Of a stretch of 10,657 nucleotides of DNA, positions 1 to 8,144 are shown piece by piece. Numbering within the stretch: position 1 is the first letter of the stretch; each line of letters opens with the position of its first letter. Source of the DNA: CAYLKS01 sp964384205 [NCBI: uncultured bacterium] (GTDB lineage: Bacteria > JAGOEH01); the NCBI GenBank assembly GCA_964384205.1, contig CAYLKS010000083.1:1-10657 (forward strand), given 5' to 3'. The position numbers were made by a program, and so were the translations under genes. Below the pieces are notes generated by a model. The model did no database searches. It saw only the letters and a program-made list of their open reading frames with translations, and was not told where the DNA came from.

Positions 1-74
1 CTTTAAATTTTGATATTATATATACAGAGGGGATACCATGTCTATTACAATCCCACCCATACCTTTTTTTTAAC

Positions 75-103
75 CTGACAATATAAAAATCTTTAGTTAT
101 TTT
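75..103 (+). promoter_or_regulatory. Weak candidate promoter for the chemoreceptor gene
   Basis: CTGACA (75-80) and TATTTT (98-103) are separated by 17 bases, giving 5/6 and 4/6 matches to a sigma-70 promoter, about 45 bases before the ATG at 146. I see no sigma-28 or sigma-54 consensus. In sequence this AT-rich such matches are easily found by chance. The rest of 1-145 holds no convincing gene. Confidence 0.25.
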
Positions 104-130
104 TTTTATAGAGAAAAAAGATAAATTTAA

Positions 131-140
131 AAGGGGGAGG
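131..140 (+). promoter_or_regulatory. Strong ribosome binding site of the chemoreceptor gene
   Basis: AAGGGGGAGG lies five bases upstream of the ATG at 146. It is one of the strongest Shine-Dalgarno sequences in the window and decides the start. Confidence 0.85.
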
Positions 141-145
141 ATATA

Positions 146-2605
146 ATGTTAACAAAAGCAAAAATACAGACAAAACTTATAGTTGGAACTGTAATTGGTA
201 TTTTATTAATGGCTATGGCAATGATATATATGGATTATAACGCATTTAAAAAAGAACTAAATAGTGAAATAATGGACAAAGCAACAAGAATCAAAAAAAT
301 ATTCAATGAAAAAATGAACTCTACAACAAAAGAACTGAAAGCTTCTGTTGAAGTATTAGCAAAAAATCAAAAACTAAATAGATTATTTGCAGAAGGGAAA
401 AGAGATTCTTTACTTTTAGCATTAAAAGAACATTTTTCTTTATTGGCAAAAAAATACAATCTTATTGATCAGTTCCAATACCATACCCCACCAGCAATAA
501 GTTTTTTAAGATTACATAAACCTAATAAATTTGGAGATGATTTATCTTCTTTTAGAAAAACAGTAATAAAATGTAATCAAAACAAAAAACCAGTTATAGG
601 GATAGAGGTCGGTAGAGGAGGTCCGGGAATTAGAATTGTATATCCAGTATTTTATAATAACAAACATATAGGAAGTGTAGAATTTGGTGTTTCTCTGGAT
701 TATATTCTAAATAGTATTTCAAAGATAGAACATATAGATTATACTATTGGAATATATAAAGATGTTTTCAAGCAAGCAAGAAGATTTGAAAACAAACAAA
801 AAGATGTAGTAATTGATAATATCATTTTTTATACTTTTTCTCACGACACTATAAAACAAATAATCAAATCCCATTACCAAGAAAAGGAAATATATTCTTT
901 TAACAGGAAAAAACTTTTTAATGCAAGTATAGAACTTACAGATTTTTCCGGCAAAAACATAGGAAAACTATTTTATATTATAGATGTAAGCGATAGTTTT
1001 ACCACCGAAGAGAATAGACTCTATCAAAGAATCTTTATAATATTAAGCTTTGGTATAATTATAAGTTTAATTATATATTTTTTATTAAGAAAAGTCTTAA
1101 AACCATTAAGAAGACTAAATAATATTCTAAAGGAATTTGCTAAAGGAAGTGGAGATTTAACTAAAAGAATTCCTGTTAAATATGCCTCATGTAATGAACT
1201 TACTGGTTTAAATATGAAAGAATGTAACAATGAAGATTCCCAGGATCCTTGCTGGGTAGTTATAGGAGAATATAGTTTGAATAAAAAGTGTCCTTTATTA
1301 TTAAATGGAAAAGTTGATAAATGTGAAAATTGTATAGTTTTTAAACATTCAGCAACAGATGAAATTTCAGAACTTTCAATATGGTTTAATACTTTTCTTG
1401 TGAATATAGGCGGTCTCATAAAAAATACTTTGTATTCCTTATCACAGCTAACTGTTAAGATCCCACAAATAGAAGAAAAGCTAATAGAACTTGATATGGC
1501 TTCTAAACGTAATTTGGAAGATTCCATGCAAGTAGCGTCTGCCTCTGAAGAGATGAGTTCAGCAGTGGATGATATTGCTTCAAATACTTCAAATGCATCA
1601 GCAAAAGCAAAAGAAACAATAAAACTAACAGAAATAGGGCAAAATTTTATATCAGAAACAGTGGAACAAAGCGAATTAATTAAAAAAGAACTTGATGGTT
1701 TAAATAAAAAAATAAATTTTTTAACAGGAAACTCTAAAAATATAGTAGAAATATTATCTGTAATTAATGATATAGCAGATCAGACAAATTTACTTGCTCT
1801 GAATGCTGCAATAGAAGCAGCCCGTGCAGGAGAACATGGTAGAGGTTTCGCAGTTGTAGCTGATGAAATAAGAAAATTAGCAGAAAAAACTCAAGATTCT
1901 ATTAAACAAATTGAGGCTATGGTTAACGAAATACAAACGAATATTAAAGATGTGGATCACAGTGCAGATACTGTAGAAAAAGCAGTTGATGAAGAAGTAA
2001 ATTTGACGGATAAAACCAAACAGAGTTTTTCCGATATTTTTAAAGAAATTAAAGAATTAGAAGCTCTTACAGCTAATATTGCTACTGCTATTGAAGAAGA
2101 AACCAGCGTAATATCAGAAATTAGCAATAATATTGAAAGAATATCAAGAGCATCTGAATCTACTAATATTAATGTCAACAATGTAACAAAAGAAATGTAT
2201 GATATAACAAATCAATTAAAAAACGTTATGAAAACTTTTATCAATTTCAAAACTAATAGCAAAAATACACATTTTATAATGGCTATAATTAATCATACAA
2301 TATTTTTAAATAATATATTATTTTGTATATTAGAAAACAAATGTGTTTTTAATATAATAACAGACCATACTCTATGCGAATTTGGAAAATTTTATTATGG
2401 AATAGGGCAAAAACTTTTTTCTCATGATAAAAATTTTATAGATATTGAAGAACCTCATATAAATCTCCATAAATATGGGAAATTAGTCGTTGAGGCAATT
2501 CAAAATGGTAAAACAGATAAAATAAATGAATCTTTTGAGAATCTACAAGAATCAGCAGCTCTTTTGCATAGTAAACTCAGTATTTTAATCGAAAGATATA
2601 AATAA
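146..2605 (+). CDS. Methyl-accepting chemotaxis protein: dCache_3-like sensor, HAMP with Cys-rich insertion, MCP signalling domain, C-terminal CZB domain
   Basis: Inner-membrane chemoreceptor of 819 residues that should signal to a CheW/CheA kinase complex. Residues 11-29 form TM1 and about 296-314 form TM2. The periplasmic part between them has hallmarks I recognise from the dCache_3 family: QFQYH (109-113), SFLRLHKP...GDDLSSFR (119-137), an [10 protein letters not shown] stretch (154-163) and GSVEFG (176-181). HAMP starts at about 315, is interrupted by a segment with Cys349, 360, 369, 382, 393 and 396, and resumes at DEISEL (405-410). The kinase-control hairpin tip is at about 533-582 ([19 protein letters not shown], then [15 protein letters not shown]). 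The C-terminus is a CZB zinc-binding domain with probable ligands His717, Cys744, His771 and His775; there is no CheR-tethering pentapeptide. The start is fixed by the site AAGGGGGAGG five bases before the ATG. The gene is monocistronic in this window and its ligand is unknown. Confidence 0.95.
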   Translation: MLTKAKIQTKLIVGTVIGILLMAMAMIYMDYNAFKKELNSEIMDKATRIKKIFNEKMNSTTKELKASVEVLAKNQKLNRLFAEGKRDSLLLALKEHFSLLAKKYNLIDQFQYHTPPAISFLRLHKPNKFGDDLSSFRKTVIKCNQNKKPVIGIEVGRGGPGIRIVYPVFYNNKHIGSVEFGVSLDYILNSISKIEHIDYTIGIYKDVFKQARRFENKQKDVVIDNIIFYTFSHDTIKQIIKSHYQEKEIYSFNRKKLFNASIELTDFSGKNIGKLFYIIDVSDSFTTEENRLYQRIFIILSFGIIISLIIYFLLRKVLKPLRRLNNILKEFAKGSGDLTKRIPVKYASCNELTGLNMKECNNEDSQDPCWVVIGEYSLNKKCPLLLNGKVDKCENCIVFKHSATDEISELSIWFNTFLVNIGGLIKNTLYSLSQLTVKIPQIEEKLIELDMASKRNLEDSMQVASASEEMSSAVDDIASNTSNASAKAKETIKLTEIGQNFISETVEQSELIKKELDGLNKKINFLTGNSKNIVEILSVINDIADQTNLLALNAAIEAARAGEHGRGFAVVADEIRKLAEKTQDSIKQIEAMVNEIQTNIKDVDHSADTVEKAVDEEVNLTDKTKQSFSDIFKEIKELEALTANIATAIEEETSVISEISNNIERISRASESTNINVNNVTKEMYDITNQLKNVMKTFINFKTNSKNTHFIMAIINHTIFLNNILFCILENKCVFNIITDHTLCEFGKFYYGIGQKLFSHDKNFIDIEEPHINLHKYGKLVVEAIQNGKTDKINESFENLQESAALLHSKLSILIERYK

Positions 2606-2650
2606 AAAATTAATTTTAATATCAAAATTCACCTGTTCAATTCTAAATAG

Positions 2651-2696
2651 TTAATATAAAAATATAGGCTGAGAGATATAAAAACCTCTCAGCCTA
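2651..2696 (-). terminator. Intrinsic terminator of the GGDEF gene, overlapping its stop codon
   Basis: A perfect 11-bp inverted repeat, TAGGCTGAGAG (2665-2675) and CTCTCAGCCTA (2686-2696), with a 10-base loop. Read on the minus strand it is followed by the T-rich tail TATTTTTATATT, so it terminates the GGDEF transcript. The TGA stop (2689-2691) and the last two sense codons lie in the first arm. On the plus strand the stem is followed by CCGGGAG, with no T-run, so it does not look like a good intrinsic terminator for the converging chemoreceptor gene, although transcripts from that side would cross it. Confidence 0.85.
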
Positions 2697-3747
2697 CCGG
2701 GAGATGTATGGGATTGGAAATCACTCTATTACGGCCGGTTTGTTTAGCAATATAAAGCCGTTTATCAGCCAACGAAATAAGTTTTTCTAATATATCCCCT
2801 TCATTTATAGATGCAATCCCCATACTTACTGTTACTTTAAACTTAAATCTATTATATTTAAAATCATAATTAACAATTTTTTCTCTTACTCTATTAGCCA
2901 CTCTGACTGCTTTTTCAATAGTGGTTTCAGGTAAATAAATTATAAATTCCTCTCCACCATACCTTCCAATAATATCTGAACTTCTAAATTCTTTCATTAA
3001 TATTTCGGAAATTGTTCTCAAAACATAATCTCCAGTTTGATGCCCATAAATGTCATTTATTTTCTTAAAAAAATCAATATCCATCATTATTAAAGCACTA
3101 TTTTTTTGATATCTTCTTGTATAACTTATATTTTTCTGAACTATTTCCATAAAATAACGTCTATTATATAAACTCGTTAAAGAATCTTTTAATGCCATAT
3201 TGGTAAGTTTTTCTTTTTCTTCTAACTCATTAAATCTTAAATACATAAATTCTGACAATATACTGATATAACTAATAATCTCATTTCCCAGCTTATCATA
3301 TTTTGATCCAAATATATAGATATATCCTTTTGTATTTCCTTTACTATGTAATGGAATAGAAATAATATTTATAAAATTATGATTTTTAAAATCCTGAAAA
3401 TTAAATAATGTTATTTTGTTATAATATTCAAAATATTTCCAAAAATTTTCCTTATTAAAAGCATTATTGCTATTTATAAAACTTTTAATAGTTTTTATAA
3501 CTCTTTCTTTATTAAAATATGTATCAAGTTTATCATTAATTTTTATAGTTCCACCAATACCATCAAGTAAAGATATAAAAATTGATATGCTAAAAGATTT
3601 CAATTCGTCTATCTCTGTTATTTCATTTAGTTTCTTAATCTTCAATATTATATCCATAGACTTTTCTGGAGAAAGATTTTTTAGGTAGTCGTAATTTTTC
3701 TTGATTTTGTACTCATGCTCTTTTTTTAAATTTTTCACAATAGCCAT
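2689..3747 (-). CDS. Diguanylate cyclase with an N-terminal GAF-like sensor region
   Basis: Predicted cytoplasmic diguanylate cyclase (two GTP to c-di-GMP), 352 residues, no membrane segment or signal peptide. Residues about 45-170 resemble a divergent GAF-type sensor fold (GGTIKI, then alternating strands up to IPLHSKGNTKGYIYIFG); the assignment is by pattern only. A short helical linker (about 171-185) leads to the GGDEF domain. That domain has DSLTSLYNRRYF (188-199), metal-binding Asp223 in MDIDFFKKIND, GHQTGD (235-240), the active-site loop GGEEF (264-268), and VSMGIA (307-312). The product-inhibition I-site RxxD is intact as RSSD (255-258), five residues before GGEEF. All catalytic signatures are present, so it should be active and feedback-inhibited. 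The start has AAAGGAT six bases upstream. The gene stands alone after a 340-base gap and probably has its own promoter. What its sensor region binds cannot be told. Confidence 0.92.
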   Translation of the reverse strand: MAIVKNLKKEHEYKIKKNYDYLKNLSPEKSMDIILKIKKLNEITEIDELKSFSISIFISLLDGIGGTIKINDKLDTYFNKERVIKTIKSFINSNNAFNKENFWKYFEYYNKITLFNFQDFKNHNFINIISIPLHSKGNTKGYIYIFGSKYDKLGNEIISYISILSEFMYLRFNELEEKEKLTNMALKDSLTSLYNRRYFMEIVQKNISYTRRYQKNSALIMMDIDFFKKINDIYGHQTGDYVLRTISEILMKEFRSSDIIGRYGGEEFIIYLPETTIEKAVRVANRVREKIVNYDFKYNRFKFKVTVSMGIASINEGDILEKLISLADKRLYIAKQTGRNRVISNPIHLPVG

Positions 3748-3778
3748 AAAAAATCCTTTTGTTTATTTAAATATATAA

Positions 3779-3821
3779 GCATATTCTATGCCTATTCTAT
3801 GAAAAGATAAAAAACATTATA
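3779..3821 (-). promoter_or_regulatory. Candidate promoter and operator-like palindrome of the GGDEF gene
   Basis: On the minus strand a perfect TATAAT lies at 3821-3816, about 70 bases before the start codon, but no good -35 box precedes it at 16-18 bases. About 18-30 bases downstream of the expected transcription start is a palindrome, GCATA-GAA-TATGC (3791-3779). One arm also belongs to a 9-bp direct repeat CATAGAATA (3801-3793 and 3790-3782) with an 11-base period, about one helical turn. This is consistent with a repressor site, but unproven. Confidence 0.3.
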
Positions 3822-4057
3822 AAATATTCTCTTGAAAAAAAGCATAGTACCACTAAAGAAAGTCTATACTTTATAAAAAAATTACAGTAAGATAATGAAA
3901 AATCACAGATTTCCTGTATTTCTTAATGTATATTTTTTAAAGGAATGGAATGTTGCTGAGTATATTTTTTTTAATTAACATTTTATAAAATAAACGCTTA
4001 TCTATTATTATTAATCTATACGGTTATAAATGAGAAAAGAGTAGGATAATATTTCCC

Positions 4058-4086
4058 TCTGGATACTCCAGATAAGGTATTTTTTT
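4058..4086 (+). terminator. Short hairpin plus T7 run just beyond the MATE stop codon; terminator-like on the plus strand
   Basis: TCTGGA (4058-4063), loop TAC, TCCAGA (4067-4072), then AAGG and a run of seven T (4080-4086). The T-run follows the stem only on the plus strand, with a gap of seven bases. On the minus strand the stem, which can be lengthened by CCT/GGG pairing around a TA bulge, is followed by AAATATTATCC, a poor U-tract. It may still end the MATE transcript weakly, or may terminate an unrecognised plus-strand RNA. Confidence 0.35.
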
Positions 4087-4087
4087 C

Positions 4088-5428
4088 CTATTGACGGGTA
4101 ATTATTTTATATTTCCATTTATAAGTAAAAAAATAAATCGCACTTGTAATTAAACCTGCAGTCCATGCTGTAGGAATTGCCCACCATATACCAATTATTC
4201 CCATTTTATCGGAAAAATAAATTGCAAATGGGATTCTAACAATCCACAATCCTAAAAAAGATGAGATCATTGGGACAACTGTGGCACCAGCACCTCTTAA
4301 AAATCCATTAAATATAAACATATTATTTACTATTATATAAAATAACGCAACTACAGAAATATATTTAGTACCAAAATCTATAACTCTGGGATCTTTATTA
4401 AAAATTAATATCAGATACTTTTGTAATAAAAAAACTAAAATTGTTATCAAGATAGATAATCCTGATATAATCAAAATTGAAAATTTTAATCCTTTTATTG
4501 CCCTTTTAATTTTCCCAGCACCCAAATTTTGACCGGCAAAAGTTGCTATTGATGCAGAAATACTAAATCCAGGAAGAAAAGAAAAAGAATCAATTCTTCC
4601 GCCTATAGTGAAAGCTGCAACAGCATCAGGACCAAATTTATTGATTATCTTTAACAATGCCATTACTCCTGCTGATATAAAAATATGTTGAATGGCGCCT
4701 GGAAGTCCTATTTTAAAAGAAAGCTTAAAAATTTTTGAATGAAATTTTATCTTTTTTATAGAACCAATAAGCAAAAAACTTATATTTTTTCTTTTTATAT
4801 GCACCATTCCAATGAAAAAAGCAACAGCCTGAGATATAACAGTCGCAAATGCTGCACCAAAAACTCCCCAGTGAAATATTAAAATGAAAATCAAATCTAA
4901 AATTATATTAGTTATTGTTGATATAATCAAATAATATAAAGGTGATTTTGAATCTCCCAGCCCTCTTAAAAGAGCAGCTAACATATTATATGAAAAAAGA
5001 AAAATAGACCCACCAATAATAGTATTTAAATATATTAAAGCTTGTGGAAGTATTTCAGGTGGCGTTTTTAAAAATTTTAATACTGCTTTGTCAAAAGCAA
5101 GCCCCAATGCAGTAAGCAATATACTTAAAACTATTATAAAAATATATGTAGTTTCCACTGTTTTCCGAACATTCTCATAATCTTTTGCACCAAAATATTG
5201 AGATAAAACAACAGTTGCCCCCATACCAATTCCTATTACCGCACTAACTAAAAGGAAAAAAATTGGGAATGATGTCCCAATAGCAGCCAGTGCATTTTTT
5301 CCTATAAATTGCCCTACAATTATACTATCCACAATATTATAAAATTGCTGAAATATATTACCAATTAACATTGGGATAGCAAAATTAATAATTAATTTAT
5401 ATTCATTTCCTTGTGTTAAATCTTTCAT
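4088..5428 (-). CDS. MATE family efflux transporter
   Basis: Inner-membrane transporter of 446 residues, normal length for MATE proteins, with about 12 hydrophobic segments in two homologous halves. The N-lobe carries QQFYNIVDSIIVGQFIG (27-43) and RGLGDSKSPL (155-164) followed by TNIILDLIF (173-181). The C-lobe repeats this with AGQNLGAGKIKRA (298-310) and RGAGATVVP (378-386). The family exchanges Na+ or H+ for organic cations, drugs or metabolites; the substrate here is not evident. It is last in the operon, and its ATG overlaps the TGA of the SGNH gene in ATGA (5428-5425), implying translational coupling; the Shine-Dalgarno (GAGAG) is weak. MATE and the lipid-linked-sugar flippase Wzx both belong to the MOP superfamily, so a role linked to the adjacent envelope genes is possible, but the sequence looks like ordinary MATE. 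Confidence 0.9.
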   Translation of the reverse strand: MKDLTQGNEYKLIINFAIPMLIGNIFQQFYNIVDSIIVGQFIGKNALAAIGTSFPIFFLLVSAVIGIGMGATVVLSQYFGAKDYENVRKTVETTYIFIIVLSILLTALGLAFDKAVLKFLKTPPEILPQALIYLNTIIGGSIFLFSYNMLAALLRGLGDSKSPLYYLIISTITNIILDLIFILIFHWGVFGAAFATVISQAVAFFIGMVHIKRKNISFLLIGSIKKIKFHSKIFKLSFKIGLPGAIQHIFISAGVMALLKIINKFGPDAVAAFTIGGRIDSFSFLPGFSISASIATFAGQNLGAGKIKRAIKGLKFSILIISGLSILITILVFLLQKYLILIFNKDPRVIDFGTKYISVVALFYIIVNNMFIFNGFLRGAGATVVPMISSFLGLWIVRIPFAIYFSDKMGIIGIWWAIPTAWTAGLITSAIYFFTYKWKYKIITRQ

Positions 5429-6621
5429 CTTCTCTCTAAATAATTCTTAAGTATCTTTGCTACAAATAAATTACCGTTCGCATTCCAATGATTATCAAAT
5501 ACATAATATAAATCCCGTTGCTGAACTTCCTCCCGAATATATGAAGTAAGGTCAATATATGGCACCTCGCTACTATCACAGAATAATTTAAAATACTCTA
5601 TAAATTTAGACTTTCTTTCTTTTCCAAAAATATTTTTCGAATAAATTAACGCTTTAGAAGGTGCAAAAATAACAGTCGGATTTATTCTTTCTCTATTACA
5701 CAAATTCACAAATTCAATTATAGATTTTTTGATATTATTTATATTAGGGTGATTTAAAAATTCTTTTTCTGAAATTTCAATGTCATATAATTCTTTTTTT
5801 GTTATAATTGTTTTATTTTTTGTATATGTATTAACTTCTATGAGTTTTTTATTTTTAAACATTTTATAGATTATATATAAAGTATATATTGTAGATTTTT
5901 TTTTCTTTTCTCCAATCAATGCTTTATAATATGTTATAGGATTTTGAAAAGATTTATAAATGAGTTTCCAATTTTCTATTGACATATCTATTAAATCATT
6001 CCCCTGATAAATCATAAATAAAGCCTGTTGTATTTTTTTATCAGGATATTTTTTAAGGAAATTTTTAAATGTTTGTAAATATTGTTCTGGATTAGTATTT
6101 GAAACACCTAAATTATACACATTCTTTTTAGTAAACTTACTGAGTAATGCCGTCCATATCGAATCCTGGGTCACATGCAGACCAAAAGCATAAGAATCAC
6201 CTAATACAAGGTAAGTTATACTATCTGGTATAGTCTTATTTCTATAACCATTCTCGTCTATTTTGTAGATTAAAATATTTGGATTTTTTATTTTAAATAT
6301 TTCTTCATTATATTTGGTCTTTATATTTTGGTTTGGCTTGTAAATTGCTGTACCATCTGGCAGATAAAGTTTTTCAGGATCTTTTGTCCTATATAAATAC
6401 ATAAAACCATCAAAAGAAAAAATTACTAAAAATAAAATAAAAGATGAAAAAATTAATTCCTTTTTTATCTTATTGATGAATTTATAAGTAAAAAATGATA
6501 ATAGTATTAGAAACAAAAAAAAATAACGCAAACGCGGTAAAAAAAGAAACGATAAATAAAGAGGGGCAAGAATAAAAAAAACAGTATAAATTAGTCTATT
6601 CCCCCTTTTCATTGCAACCAT
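5425..6621 (-). CDS. Membrane-anchored SGNH hydrolase / O-acyltransferase-like protein
   Basis: 398 residues. Three hydrophobic segments (about 10-25, 32-48 and 55-75) precede a soluble SGNH domain that probably faces the periplasm. All four family blocks are visible: GDS with nucleophile Ser143 (GDSYAFG, 141-147), Gly172 (NLGVSN), Asn208 in QGND (206-209), and Asp376/His378 in DNHWN (376-380). The D-x-H-W spacing, rather than DxxH, is what I associate with AlgJ/AlgX-type polysaccharide O-acetyltransferases, though a plain esterase is equally possible. No MBOAT partner is in the window. The gene overlaps the end of the Wzi-like gene, and its own TGA overlaps the MATE start. Start uncertain: the outer ATG (6621) has no spaced ribosome binding site; the ATG at 6612 (residue 4) makes an ATGA overlap with the upstream stop, like the next junction, and may be the real start. 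Confidence 0.82.
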   Translation of the reverse strand: MVAMKRGNRLIYTVFFILAPLYLSFLFLPRLRYFFLFLILLSFFTYKFINKIKKELIFSSFILFLVIFSFDGFMYLYRTKDPEKLYLPDGTAIYKPNQNIKTKYNEEIFKIKNPNILIYKIDENGYRNKTIPDSITYLVLGDSYAFGLHVTQDSIWTALLSKFTKKNVYNLGVSNTNPEQYLQTFKNFLKKYPDKKIQQALFMIYQGNDLIDMSIENWKLIYKSFQNPITYYKALIGEKKKKSTIYTLYIIYKMFKNKKLIEVNTYTKNKTIITKKELYDIEISEKEFLNHPNINNIKKSIIEFVNLCNRERINPTVIFAPSKALIYSKNIFGKERKSKFIEYFKLFCDSSEVPYIDLTSYIREEVQQRDLYYVFDNHWNANGNLFVAKILKNYLERR

Positions 6622-8138
6622 CTTTCTAATAATTTATCAGTGAGAAAATTTAATTGAAAATTATAATTCAATTCTATATTTGCATAAAAGCTACTGTTAT
6701 TAATATCCTGGATATGATTATAATTTTTAATATAATTATAACCGAATCTGAAGTTAAAACTATATTTTAATGTTTTTATATATTTTATATTCGAAGAAAT
6801 ATCAAAATATTCTTCTACTGTACCTGATGGAAATTTTGTTTTTTGTACTAAACTTTTTCTTGGTTTAAAAATAGAGCCTTCACCCTTTTGATATGCTAAT
6901 AGATTAAATTCATAGATAAAACCCTTTATCATATTTTTAACAAAATTAAAATAGACAAGGTGCGCATCCGGTCCGATCCAATGTCCCAGACATTTATTAT
7001 AATGAATATATCTATTCCAAATTCTTCTCTGACCATATACCCAATTATTTATTCTTGTATATTCTATTCTTGTAAAACCAATTTTAGATAAATATTCTAT
7101 CCCAAATGTTATTCCAATCTCATTAGGTTCTGATACCATATCATATTGAAAATCATCTATAAAAAAATCTATATACATCTGAAAATTATAAATAGGTTTA
7201 TAAAAAAATTCTATATCTAACATTATATTATCATTTTCTCCCCACTTATCTGTATAATTTAAAGCTTGTGTAAACTGCTCCAAAAAATATATAGAGAAAG
7301 GATTTATATAACCGGGTTCGGGATTTCTTGATTTTCCACCATACAAAACTGTTTCAGATAAAGCTATCTGTAATTTTTGTGAAAACCGAATATCTATTCT
7401 ATGCCCCGAAATATATCTATTTAATCTTGAGGAATCATAATTATCAGAAGAATCACTATACATTTTACTTAAAACGCCTGAAAAATAAGAAAAATTGATT
7501 TTTTTAAATCGTTTAGAATAGTAAATCATCCATATAGATGGAGCATTATTCGACAATAACATAGCTCCATTATAAGGATGCCCCCAATATAAAAACTGTC
7601 TTCCTACAACAAATTTTCCTAATTTTTTATTTTTATATATAAACGCTGTAATATCATTATATCCACCAATTTCACTACCACTGGCTGACCATCTATGTCC
7701 AGGGTATTGATTATCATATAAACCTTTTGTATCAAGTCTAAATCTTGTGAAAAAAGATAGATTTTTTGCTAATTTAATCTCAAATGAATAAAAAAGTTTT
7801 AATCTCAAATATAAACTATCATCTAAATAATCATTATTCTGATATATTATTTCAGGAGTTATATTTAATTCTGATAATATATTTTCTGTTTTTTGCTGCT
7901 TTAATAAAGAAAAATACTTATTTAAAAGAGAATTTTGAGAAAAAGATAATTCAGTAGTATTTATTTCATCATATAAAAAATAATAATTCGTAGCTATAGG
8001 GTTTTGTGTATAAAAAACAGAATCGAGCTGTAATATCCTATACCATTTATATAACTCATTATCAACAGGTATATAACGATATATATATGCAAAAGAAATT
8101 CCTTTTATAATTAAAAGAAAAACGATTATTCTTTTCAT
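6609..8138 (-). CDS. Wzi-like capsule-assembly outer-membrane beta-barrel protein
   Basis: 509 residues, close to the usual Wzi length. Residues 1-17 (MKRIIVFLLIIKGISFA) form a signal peptide with likely cleavage after Ala17. The rest shows alternating aromatic/polar strands typical of an outer-membrane barrel. Family-like blocks are GRQFLYWGHPYNGAMLLSN (179-197), APSIWM (199-204), GHRIDIRFS (245-253), YGGKSRNPEPGYINPF (266-281) and LGHWIGPDAH (384-393), recognised from the Caps_assemb_Wzi family by pattern, not by search. In enterobacteria Wzi binds K-antigen at the cell surface; here it could bind or help display a surface polysaccharide. The gene starts six bases after the feoB stop and I see no Shine-Dalgarno in the AT-only stretch before the ATG, so it probably depends on translation of feoB. 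The signal peptide supports this start. A general porin-like barrel is the alternative. Confidence 0.75.
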   Translation of the reverse strand: MKRIIVFLLIIKGISFAYIYRYIPVDNELYKWYRILQLDSVFYTQNPIATNYYFLYDEINTTELSFSQNSLLNKYFSLLKQQKTENILSELNITPEIIYQNNDYLDDSLYLRLKLFYSFEIKLAKNLSFFTRFRLDTKGLYDNQYPGHRWSASGSEIGGYNDITAFIYKNKKLGKFVVGRQFLYWGHPYNGAMLLSNNAPSIWMIYYSKRFKKINFSYFSGVLSKMYSDSSDNYDSSRLNRYISGHRIDIRFSQKLQIALSETVLYGGKSRNPEPGYINPFSIYFLEQFTQALNYTDKWGENDNIMLDIEFFYKPIYNFQMYIDFFIDDFQYDMVSEPNEIGITFGIEYLSKIGFTRIEYTRINNWVYGQRRIWNRYIHYNKCLGHWIGPDAHLVYFNFVKNMIKGFIYEFNLLAYQKGEGSIFKPRKSLVQKTKFPSGTVEEYFDISSNIKYIKTLKYSFNFRFGYNYIKNYNHIQDINNSSFYANIELNYNFQLNFLTDKLLERWLQ

Positions 8139-8144
8139 TTAAAA

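Larger units (their letters stand above)
3748..4087. other. Intergenic region of 340 bases between the MATE and GGDEF genes
   Basis: No gene with clear coding character is present. Besides the GGDEF promoter candidate, I see an AAAGT-CTAT-ACTTT inverted repeat (3857-3870 region), a plus-strand mini-ORF of 12 codons with a ribosome binding site (3950-3988), and a short GC-richer hairpin next to a T-run at 4058-4086. I recognise no known riboswitch. Confidence 0.6.

Noticed and set aside
29-71. GGGAT (30-34) and ATCCC (50-54) followed by T8, a possible terminator of a gene to the left, and an 11-codon ORF (38-73) with GAGGGG before it
   Set aside because: The stem is only five pairs with a 15-base loop and the T-run is ten bases away; the mini-ORF (MSITIPPIPFF) overlaps the same bases and lacks any support beyond the purine run.
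1024-1527. Open frame of 167 codons on the minus strand within the chemoreceptor gene
   Set aside because: It is antisense to conserved HAMP and signalling-domain coding, its product resembles no family I know, and it has no ribosome binding site of note.
1957-2181. Open frame of 74 codons on the minus strand within the chemoreceptor gene
   Set aside because: Shadow of the heptad-rich signalling helices; Ser/Leu-rich low-complexity product.
3467-3688. Open frame of 73 codons on the plus strand within the GGDEF gene
   Set aside because: Antisense to the sensor region of a well-supported gene; its hydrophobic product comes from the A-rich complement.
3901-3918. ACAG-ATTTC-CTGT inverted repeat as a terminator or riboswitch stem
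   Set aside because: Only four pairs with no supporting structure around it; I recognise no riboswitch consensus in the gap.
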